Origin: Actomonas aquatica
GTDB lineage: Bacteria; Verrucomicrobiota; Verrucomicrobiia; Opitutales; Opitutaceae
DNA: 64,000 nucleotides
Direction: 5' to 3'
Assembly (NCBI RefSeq): GCF_019679435.2
Contig: NZ_CP139781.1
Location: forward strand, 186,001-250,000
How positions within the stretch are numbered: position 1 is the stretch's first letter; each line of letters opens with the position of its first letter. Positions 57,901 to 64,000 of this stretch are shown one piece after another. A program made the translations under genes and the position numbers. The notes beneath the pieces were generated by a model. It had not been told where the DNA came from and did not search any database. It was given only the letters and a program-made list of their open reading frames with translations.

Positions 57901-58830
57901 GGCGTTGTCGGCCAGGCCGGTTTCGCGATCGAGACGGCGGATGCGTTGGCCGTCGGGAGAGGTGATGATCAGGCCACTCTGGCTGGTGGCGAGGGCGAGC
58001 GTGCCGTCGCCGAGGTTGACGAGGGCGTTGACGCGGTTGGTGCGGGCAACGTCGTCGAGTGGGCCCGGAATGCGCACGAGGGTTTGGGTGGCCTCATTGA
58101 TCTCGAAGGCGCCGCGTTGGCCGATGACCCACAGGGGGGGCTGACCGTCGCGGGGGGCGGCGACGGGCGCGCGACCGCTGATGACCTCGGTGTCGTGGGC
58201 GACGACGGTGGCGGTGTCGCCCTCGATGCGGGAGAGATCGGTGTCACTGCTTTTCCAATACAGTTGGTCGCCTACCACGATGAGATCGCGCGCCTGGCCG
58301 GGCGTGACTGCGGGGTAGTAGTGCAAATCGTCGCCGCGTTTGCGGACGAGGGCGTTGGGGGTTGAGATGTAGAGGGCGTCACCCACCGCTTTCACGTCGG
58401 CGGCGCGGGCGACGTGGCGGAGCTCTTCGGGCAGCGAGGGCAGAAAGGACGTGTAGTGCAGCGCACCGGTGTCCGGGTCGGTCTCGTAGTAACCGACTTG
58501 ATTGGCGCTGGCCGCCCAGATGCGCCCCTCGGGGTCGAGGGCGAGTCGGTAGGTGTAGGTGAGCGGGGCGCGGTGGTGCTGCCAGCGAATGCCGTCGTAT
58601 TGGAGGATGCCTTGGACGTTGGCCAAGTAGATGAAACCGTCGGCGCCTTGGAGGATGTCGAAGACCTGCGGGTGACCGAGGTAGTCGGTGGGACGGAAAT
58701 CGCGGAATGGTGGACGACCCGACTCAGGGTCGAGCAGGTTGGCGTGCAGCGGCGCGAGAGTGCCCGGGGCGAACGCAAACAGCGTGCCGAGCAGGAGGGC
58801 GGCGAGGCGGCGACGGAGGGGGCGGACCAT
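54964..58830 (-). CDS. Hybrid sensor histidine kinase with propeller sensor (copy 1)
   Basis: 1288 aa. A signal peptide precedes a periplasmic two-component regulator propeller ([20 protein letters not shown] ... [17 protein letters not shown]) and a Y_Y_Y domain ([20 protein letters not shown]). One membrane helix ([18 protein letters not shown]) and a coiled coil follow. HisKA has its phospho-His847 in [13 protein letters not shown]; the HATPase has N box [16 protein letters not shown] and G boxes [10 protein letters not shown] receiver carries Asp1137 in [11 protein letters not shown]-terminal helical extension (about 1215-1288) lacks an HPt histidine motif. Such proteins sense oligosaccharides in Bacteroidota, but here no AraC-type HTH is fused. 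A paralogue lies 33 bp upstream. Confidence 0.93.
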   Translation of the reverse strand: MVRPLRRRLAALLLGTLFAFAPGTLAPLHANLLDPESGRPPFRDFRPTDYLGHPQVFDILQGADGFIYLANVQGILQYDGIRWQHHRAPLTYTYRLALDPEGRIWAASANQVGYYETDPDTGALHYTSFLPSLPEELRHVARAADVKAVGDALYISTPNALVRKRGDDLHYYPAVTPGQARDLIVVGDQLYWKSSDTDLSRIEGDTATVVAHDTEVISGRAPVAAPRDGQPPLWVIGQRGAFEINEATQTLVRIPGPLDDVARTNRVNALVNLGDGTLALATSQSGLIITSPDGQRIRRLDRETGLADNAVLNLKLDDRGGLWAGLNSGLVRIDYRSPVTVFDNSNGPTPGTIDGWFRHDGKVYAGAFDGLYRLSPPDFTTGRPARFERIIDDITNGFAFAAEDGELYFTSSAGLHRLLPGDQHELVLDLSHSHPKMLFPSRLVPGRYYLAGNDGFAVLQHDNATGWKIVAEKTDIGACFTGVEEANGDFWVASYRSGFWRIPAADRITDWNEYPLENYFRERGVPEATTWCTVTEGAFGTVFFTDAGGLKFDASNRQFLPDDRYPIAGSTDHAMTPTIVTPDGATWASVFGESAMTALHPFGRFRANAAGEPEWQSAPGNALNEIGFAGVAVVYSDDTGDRPVLWARGYDNHVRFVLDELQSTPASWQPIVRTLRQADHTVPLLERDESSAALTLPFSRDPLVFEFASPRFDAGDELEFSTRLLGYSDRWSTPSAIPQVSFTNLEGGPFTLQVRATDSAGHQSEINQFTFSVTPPWYRSHVAYLAYGLVGFGLLTGFVRWRHAADERENRRLAALVEDRTAALAVAKEEAESANRAKSTFLANMSHELRTPLNGVIGYANILLKDQELTTRNRERIGVVANSGEHLLRMINEVLDFSKIEAGKIDLRPAPFNLPSLLRDIAANLEPRAHDKGLGFSLTMADDLPVQVIGDAQKLRQVIENLLSNAVKFTATGEVRLDAVAAPGASSTIDITVSDTGVGLSADDQARLFQPFHQAVDSRPPEPGTGLGLSISQHLVELMGGHIVVDSTLGRGSRFQFRLQLQEVEALQEDATAPASPITGYKGSARRLLVVDDVAVNRSLLRELLEPLGFTVEEAADGEAALASLQSGPLPDGLILDLRMPGIDGLELTRRIRRDHGTSPKVILMSASVLAFDPQVAFDAGCDDFLPKPFRESDLLERLGRALKLEWEREIPAIAEPAENVSDEPASDELLAELRQRAQRGDIRGLRQLVEQLPAHNPTTRQLAESLRPLIAAYQMDRIRQVLAETEG

Positions 58831-58863
58831 GGACAAGGAGGGGAGTTGCAATCGGGTGGCGGG

Positions 58864-61800
58864 TCAATCGCGCGGCATCAGCTCAGCGATGCGCTGGCGC
58901 AGGCGATCCATTTGGAAGCGGTTGGCCAGGTCTTCGAGCTCGGCCGCGAGCGCGGAGTCGAATTTGGGGGATTCGCGGAGGTGGTGCAGAGCGGTGCGCA
59001 GGCGACGAATGTCGCCGCGGGCGGCGGCTTCACGGAGGTGTTGCCATGCTTCGCTGGCTGGCAAATCACCGTCGATGGCGGCGCTGTCGGCGAACGGCGG
59101 GGCGGAGTCGGTGTCACGTTCGCGGATCCACTGCAGGTTGAGGCGTTGGGCGAGGCGGCGCAGGAGGTCCTCTTCGTCGAAGGGTTTGGCGAGGAAGTCG
59201 TCACAGCCCGCGTCGAAAGCGACCTGAGGGTCAAAGGACATCACCGAGGCGCTGGTGAGAATGATCAGCGGGTGGCGCGAGTCGTCGGCGCGGATCTTGC
59301 GGGTGAGTTCGAGGCCGTCCATGTCGGGCATGCGCAAGTCGACAATGACGGCGTCGGCCGGTGCTTCGCGCAGGCGGGCGAGGGCGGCGGCGCCACTCAT
59401 GGCGGTGTCGACGCGGAAACCGAGGGGCGTGAGCAGGTCGGCGAGCAGGCGGCGGTTGGTTTCAACGTCGTCGACGATGAGCACGCGACGGCGTGGACCT
59501 TCGTAACCGGCGAGGTTGGTATTGCTGCCAACCGGCGCGGAGAGCACCGGTGTCTCCAGGTTCTCAAGCGCGATGGCGAAGGCGAAATCACTGCCGCGAC
59601 CGATCTCGCTCTCGATGGTGATTTCGCCGCCCATGAGGCCGACGAGGCGTTGGGCAATGGACAAGCCCAGGCCGGTGCCGGGTTCGGGGGGGCGACCGTC
59701 GGCCGCCTGTTGGAAAGGTTGAAAGAGCGTCGCCTGATCGCGTGAGGACAGGCCCACGCCGGTGTCGCGCACGAGGAATTGAAAGCGCGTGCGGTCGTCG
59801 GCGGCCGGGCGGCAGGACACCTCGAGGGAGACGCGACCGCGGGCGGTGAACTTGATCGCGTTGCTGAGTAGATTGTCGATGACCTGGCGCAGCTTCTGGG
59901 CGTCGCCCAGCACCTGCGGCGGCAGGCGATCGGTGGTGATGAGTTCGAAGTGCAGCCCCTTGCCATCGGCGCGCGGTTGGGCGGCGGCGGCGATGTCACG
60001 CAGGAGGGCGGACGGATCAAAGGGGCCGATGTGCAGGTTGAGAGCGCCGGCTTCGATTTTGGAGAAGTCGAGCACCTCATTGATCATGCGCAGGAGGTGC
60101 TCACCGGAGGAGGTGACGATGCGCGCCTGTTCGCGGCCGGCTTCGTCGAGGGTAGTATTGCGCTGGAGGATACGGGCGTAGCCGATCACGCCATTGAGGG
60201 GCGTGCGCAGTTCGTGGCTCATGTTGGCGAGGAAGGAGGACTTGGCGCGGTTGGCGGTCTCGGCCTGTTCCTTGGCGACCGCGAGTTCGGCGGTGCGCGA
60301 GGACACGAGGTCCTCCAGGCGTTGACGTTCGCGCTCGCCGCGGGCGAGGCGCCAGCGCACGAAGCCCATCACTGCGCCGCCGGCGGCGAGCAGGTAGAGC
60401 GCGATCATGGCGGGGGCGCGGAACCACGGGGGGCGGATGGTGAACCGGAACCGGGCCGGTTCGCCGGTGATGCCGCGGTGATCGACGGCGCGCACCTCGA
60501 ACGTGAGGGGACCACCACTCAGGTTGGTAAAGGACACCTCGGCGCGGGCATCGGGCGCGGACCATTCGTCGTCGAAGCCGATGAGGCGGTGCTGAAAGCG
60601 CACCGTGCTGCCGTTGCGGTAACTCGTAGAGGAAAAGCGGATACGCAGGGCTTGGCGGGAGAAGGGACGCACGGTGCGGGTTTCGCGCGCGGCCAGCCAG
60701 GATTCGCCGCCGCGGCTCACCTCGCGGATGACCACGGTGGGAGGCGCGGAGGCTTCGATGCCGTCGTTGCGTTCCATGCGCACGATGCTGTCGGGTCCGC
60801 CAAACCAAAAGGTCTCGGCATTGGCGCGGGGGGCGGCGGAGACATCGATGGCGCCGTTGACACCAAGAATACTGGCGGCGGCGGCGGGCAGGCCGTGCCA
60901 GGCATAAGGCGCGTCCGGATCCTGCGCGGAACTGAACCAACCAAGCCGCGGCTGGTGGGGAGCGAGGGCAGTGAAGAACTGACCAAAGAGACGGCCGGTA
61001 TCATCGGAGCCGATGGCGGTGGTGGAGATGATCTCCTGACCATCGATGCGGTATTCGGTCGGCTTGACGAAGCGGTCGGTGGCCGGGTCGTAGCGGTAGA
61101 GTTGATTCTGGGTGACCGTGAAGATCTCGCTGCCGACGTTCTCGACGATGGCGGATCCACCGTCCTGCGGCAGGCCATCGGCAACGCCGTAGAAGCGAGG
61201 CGTGGGCGCGGATTCGGCGGCGGGCGTGGCGAAGGTGAGGCGGACGACACCACGAGTGATGGTGCCCAACCACCAGACGCCGGGTTCGGTGGGTTTGAGC
61301 CAGACCACCGGCGTATGCAGATCCTGGTTACGGGCGAATTCGATCCACTCGCCGTTGACCTGATGGGCGAGGAAGTAGCCGAGGTCGTTGCCCACCATCA
61401 GCACGTTGCCTTGGCGGGCGATGCCGATGGCGGCGGGGCGGGTTTCGATGATGTTTTCCAGCTTGTTGTCGCGGAGCACGGCGAGGTGGCGGGAACGGCC
61501 GACGAAGAGGGTTTCGCCGTCGGAGTAGAGATTGCGCACTGTGTCGTTGTCGGTCGGCAGGCGCACCCAGCGGGCGGGTTCGTCGTCGGTGGCCGGTTCC
61601 ACCCAGTAGAGCCCGTCCTCGCCGATGGCGTAGACGCGACCACGGTGGGAGATGAAGTTGGTGAGGGTCTCGGCGCCGAACCCGCTCTCCGGACCGAAGA
61701 CGGTGACGTGGGGGTTGAGTTCGAGGCGGGAAGCCCCGCGATGATGGGAGAGCCAGACGCCGCCCTCGTGGTCGAGACTGGCGAAGTTGACCACGTCGCT

Positions 61801-62748
61801 GATGAGTCCGCGGTTTTCGCCGAGTTCGTGGAGCAGGGCACCGTGCTGATCGAGGATGAAGACGCCGCGGCCTTGGGTGGCGATGACCAAGTGACCGGTT
61901 GGAGTGCCGACGGCGGAGCGCACGACGCGACCGGCACCGCGTTGGGGCAGCGGGGTCGTCCAGGTGCTCTGGTTGCCCTGGGCGTCGAAGCGATGGACGG
62001 TGGCATCTTCCATGACCAGCACGAGTGGATAGCCGGGCAGGTGGGTGATGGCGCGCATGAGCGGATCGCGCAGTTCCGGGATGTCGGGGTAGGGTTCGGT
62101 CCAGCGGCCGTCGGAGTAACGCTCCAAACCGCGGCCGTTTTGGAAGATTTGGATCGAATCCTCGCGGCGCAGGAGCGTGGGGGCGTTGGGGCCGGGCCGA
62201 TCCCAGATGCGTGTTTGGGTGGCATCGTTTTCCACCCAGCGCACGACGCGATTGGGCAGGGAGAACCAAACGGCGTCGTCCTCGACCAGGATGGTCCAGA
62301 TCTGGGTGACCGGCAGCACGGTGGCGGGCAACTGTTCGATGAGGCTCTCGTAGCGCCAGGAGCCGTCGACTTGGCGGCGGATGCGGCCGAAGTCGCCCAT
62401 GGGCGACACGTAGATGGTGCCGTCGGCGGCGGGCGCGACGGCGAGGATGGGGCGATCGGTGACGGGGATGCGTTCCCACGTGGTGCCGTCGTAGACGACC
62501 ACGCTGCCGAAGTTGGCGAAGTAGAGCAGGCCGTCCGGACCTTGGCGCCCACCAAAGAGCAGCGGGCGGGATTCGTAGTCGCGGATGGGGAAGTTCTGAA
62601 TGAGCGGCAGACCGCGTTCGTTTTGGGCGGGAAGTGTTGCGGGCGTGAACAGGCCACTCAGAACCAATACGAGAATGAGCAGACCCCGACTCAACCTGAT
62701 GGCCGACGAAAGCGCGTGGGGGAGGGATGGCGATGAGGCGGGGGGCAT
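58864..62748 (-). CDS. Hybrid sensor histidine kinase with propeller sensor (copy 2)
   Basis: 1294 aa, same domain order as copy 1: signal peptide ([20 protein letters not shown]), beta-propeller sensor, Y_Y_Y ([20 protein letters not shown]), one membrane helix ([19 protein letters not shown]), HisKA (His845 in [13 protein letters not shown]), HATPase ([25 protein letters not shown]), receiver (Asp1137 in VIVDLRMPD) and the same C-terminal helical extension ([20 protein letters not shown] ... [16 protein letters not shown]). The kinase half is strongly similar to copy 1 and the sensor half much less so, as expected for a duplication with new ligand recognition. ATG 62748 was chosen to open on the signal peptide. 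The two kinases and the response regulator form one minus-strand run. Confidence 0.93.
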   Translation of the reverse strand: MPPASSPSLPHALSSAIRLSRGLLILVLVLSGLFTPATLPAQNERGLPLIQNFPIRDYESRPLLFGGRQGPDGLLYFANFGSVVVYDGTTWERIPVTDRPILAVAPAADGTIYVSPMGDFGRIRRQVDGSWRYESLIEQLPATVLPVTQIWTILVEDDAVWFSLPNRVVRWVENDATQTRIWDRPGPNAPTLLRREDSIQIFQNGRGLERYSDGRWTEPYPDIPELRDPLMRAITHLPGYPLVLVMEDATVHRFDAQGNQSTWTTPLPQRGAGRVVRSAVGTPTGHLVIATQGRGVFILDQHGALLHELGENRGLISDVVNFASLDHEGGVWLSHHRGASRLELNPHVTVFGPESGFGAETLTNFISHRGRVYAIGEDGLYWVEPATDDEPARWVRLPTDNDTVRNLYSDGETLFVGRSRHLAVLRDNKLENIIETRPAAIGIARQGNVLMVGNDLGYFLAHQVNGEWIEFARNQDLHTPVVWLKPTEPGVWWLGTITRGVVRLTFATPAAESAPTPRFYGVADGLPQDGGSAIVENVGSEIFTVTQNQLYRYDPATDRFVKPTEYRIDGQEIISTTAIGSDDTGRLFGQFFTALAPHQPRLGWFSSAQDPDAPYAWHGLPAAAASILGVNGAIDVSAAPRANAETFWFGGPDSIVRMERNDGIEASAPPTVVIREVSRGGESWLAARETRTVRPFSRQALRIRFSSTSYRNGSTVRFQHRLIGFDDEWSAPDARAEVSFTNLSGGPLTFEVRAVDHRGITGEPARFRFTIRPPWFRAPAMIALYLLAAGGAVMGFVRWRLARGERERQRLEDLVSSRTAELAVAKEQAETANRAKSSFLANMSHELRTPLNGVIGYARILQRNTTLDEAGREQARIVTSSGEHLLRMINEVLDFSKIEAGALNLHIGPFDPSALLRDIAAAAQPRADGKGLHFELITTDRLPPQVLGDAQKLRQVIDNLLSNAIKFTARGRVSLEVSCRPAADDRTRFQFLVRDTGVGLSSRDQATLFQPFQQAADGRPPEPGTGLGLSIAQRLVGLMGGEITIESEIGRGSDFAFAIALENLETPVLSAPVGSNTNLAGYEGPRRRVLIVDDVETNRRLLADLLTPLGFRVDTAMSGAAALARLREAPADAVIVDLRMPDMDGLELTRKIRADDSRHPLIILTSASVMSFDPQVAFDAGCDDFLAKPFDEEDLLRRLAQRLNLQWIRERDTDSAPPFADSAAIDGDLPASEAWQHLREAAARGDIRRLRTALHHLRESPKFDSALAAELEDLANRFQMDRLRQRIAELMPRD

Positions 62749-62768
62749 AACCAAGGAGGAAGAGAAAA

Positions 62769-64000
62769 TTAGCGGAGCACGGACCAAAGGCTGGCGAATT
62801 CATCGGTCCACGTGACACCTTCGAGTTCGGTGGGCGCGGCGAGGCCGGTCCAGGAGGTGATGGCGCGGTCGTCGAGGGCGGCGCGTTGGGGCGCGAGGGC
62901 GATCCACTCGCTGGAGAATGCCCACCAACGGTCGGCCTCGGGCCGATGAATCAGGTGAGCGAGGGTGAGGCCGAAGTGTTGAGCATGGGCCTCCAAAATG
63001 CGGCGCAGGTCGACGAGGCGGTTGGAGACATTGACGACCAGCACGCCGTCGGGCGCGAGGCGGCGCAGGTAGGTGGCAAAGGCTTCGCGGGTGAGCAGAT
63101 GCACCGGCACGGCGTCGCTGCTGAACGCATCGAGCACGAGCACGTCGTAGCGCGGCGCGTTGGTGTCGGCGGCCTCTTGTTCGAGCAGGCGGCGACCGTC
63201 ACCAAGTCGCACGTCGACCTCGGCGGCGGTGTCGGCGAGGTAGGTGAAACGGGTATGGGCCAAGTCGACCACGTTGGGATCGATTTCGAAAAAGGTCAGA
63301 TGATCCTGCGCCATGCCGTAGGCGGCGAGGGTGCCGCTGCCGAGCCCGATCACGCCGATGTGGCGGCCGGGTTGTTGATTGGCGCGGGATAGCACCCGCC
63401 AGATGCCGCTGCCTTCGCTGTAGTAACTGGTCGGATACGAACGATAGTCGGGGTGGCGCAGCTGGATACCGTGGGTGGTGTTGCCATGGCCCATGAAGCG
63501 GCTGGCGGCCCGGGGATCGTCGCTGGGGTAGTCGGTCACCGTAACTTCCCCGAAAAATCCCCGACGGCTCTCGACCAAGCCGGGCGGAGGGCGCAGGGCG
63601 CTACCCACCGTGTGCCACGCGGAAAACGCCACCAAGAGGATGAGACCCACGGTGGTGCGCCGCGTCCATTGGCGAGCCCAGCCAGGAGGCAGACGAAAAT
63701 CGATCGCGACCACAAGCACGGCAAGACAGGCCAAGGTGAGCGGGTGTTGTTGCGCCAGATCGAGCAGCAGGTGCAGGCGAGCGCCGAGGCCGGGTTCTTC
63801 CACGGGACGCAGGAGCGGAGCGAGGACCGACGCGGCCAGGAAGCCGGCGGCCAGAAGGCGGGCTAGACGCAGGTCGCGTTCGCGAGTGAGTTGCAGCACG
63901 AAACCCGCTAGCACCGCGGTCCAGAGAACGGGCAGATCGACGTCGAAGTTGAACCAGGCGGGCGAGGCAACGGCGACGAGCAAGGTGCCCAGCACGCCCC
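62769..64000 (-). CDS. Fused membrane/spermidine-synthase-like protein (N-terminus cut by window edge)
   Basis: At least 409 codons are visible; the frame is open to the right edge, so the N-terminus is missing. Residues about 1-140 of the visible part hold four or five hydrophobic segments. The C-terminal 260 residues are a class I SAM-type domain of the polyamine synthase family: [18 protein letters not shown] (nucleotide loop), [25 protein letters not shown] and [18 protein letters not shown]. Membrane-fused forms of this kind are common but their reaction is unproven; aminopropyl transfer is only inferred. It lies 20 bp upstream of kinase copy 2 on the same strand. Confidence 0.8.
   Translation of the reverse strand, partial: GVLGTLLVAVASPAWFNFDVDLPVLWTAVLAGFVLQLTRERDLRLARLLAAGFLAASVLAPLLRPVEEPGLGARLHLLLDLAQQHPLTLACLAVLVVAIDFRLPPGWARQWTRRTTVGLILLVAFSAWHTVGSALRPPPGLVESRRGFFGEVTVTDYPSDDPRAASRFMGHGNTTHGIQLRHPDYRSYPTSYYSEGSGIWRVLSRANQQPGRHIGVIGLGSGTLAAYGMAQDHLTFFEIDPNVVDLAHTRFTYLADTAAEVDVRLGDGRRLLEQEAADTNAPRYDVLVLDAFSSDAVPVHLLTREAFATYLRRLAPDGVLVVNVSNRLVDLRRILEAHAQHFGLTLAHLIHRPEADRWWAFSSEWIALAPQRAALDDRAITSWTGLAAPTELEGVTWTDEFASLWSVLR

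Noticed and set aside
59950-62736. Very long open frame on the plus strand opposite kinase copy 2, and similar ones opposite other genes (for example 29488-31344 plus, 5975-8074 minus)
   Set aside because: They are antisense to genes with clear domains, have low-complexity Gly/Ala/Val/Glu or Arg/Pro-rich translations, and are expected by-products of high GC content.

Overview
The window is chromosomal DNA of a high-GC Gram-negative bacterium, most likely a verrucomicrobium of the Opitutaceae type. This is inferred from gene content, not from a marker search. The pointers are a TonB-dependent receptor with a FEVS-type TonB-box region, a PEP-CTERM protein, very large propeller-containing hybrid histidine kinases, LptD/LptE/BamD outer-membrane genes, a small TPR protein family I know from Verrucomicrobia, and intergenic palindromes of a kind I recall from Opitutaceae. 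I see no tRNA, rRNA, prophage, insertion sequence or CRISPR array. The window looks like core genome with small accessory pieces.

Layout. 1-188: start of a cytochrome bd oxidase subunit I gene (minus, cut by the edge), then about 450 bp of repeat-rich spacer. 644-5570: minus-strand sugar catabolic operon (XRE-cupin regulator, GH88-like hydrolase, AP-endonuclease-2-fold isomerase/epimerase, Gfo/Idh/MocA dehydrogenase, SDR). 5699-8047: octaheme cytochrome with HEAT and TPR repeats. 8265-11074: hypothetical protein, acylphosphatase, membrane protein and MenA. 11310-16149 (minus): thioredoxin, an 89-aa protein, ScpA, RsmB-like methyltransferase, LptD. 16306-19707: GlgB and a PEP-CTERM protein. 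19704-20584: a gene apparently broken by a frameshift. 20588-25230 (minus): rpmF-plsX-fabH-bamD-lptE-rpe. 25370-29481: UppP, then divergent trpD-glmM and a shortened TPR protein. 29485-34081 (minus): GH97, EamA exporter, fused double ABC permease. 34260-37443: iron operon with a DtxR-FeoA fusion and a FeoB split into separate G-domain and membrane proteins. 37567-40880: divergent adenosine and adenine deaminases. 41033-43384: TonB-dependent receptor. 43667-46439: L36/L31 type-B ribosomal proteins, SerB, Na+/H+ antiporter-like protein. 46555-53999: glutamate dehydrogenase, membrane coiled-coil protein, HAD phosphatase, UvrB, secreted transglutaminase-like protein. 54015-62748 (minus): LuxR-type response regulator and two tandem paralogous hybrid kinases. 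62769-end: spermidine-synthase-like protein (cut by the edge).

How genes work together. Two blocks build the envelope (LptD on one side, LptE/BamD with fatty-acid and phospholipid start genes on the other; UppP and GlmM supply peptidoglycan precursors). The 644-5570 operon probably removes uronate-type sugars from oligosaccharides and oxidises the products. The feo operon carries its own iron sensor and a candidate operator. The two deaminases convert adenosine and adenine to hypoxanthine-type products. The paired kinases and regulator form one sensing module whose target is not in view.

Most interesting: the split FeoB with an N-terminal cysteine cluster and a DtxR-like box; the octaheme-HEAT-TPR cytochrome; the tandem kinase module; a family of variable-stem intergenic palindromes, one of which forms the C-terminus of a shortened gene; and the frameshifted gene at 19.7-20.6 kb. 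None is proven to be a new system.
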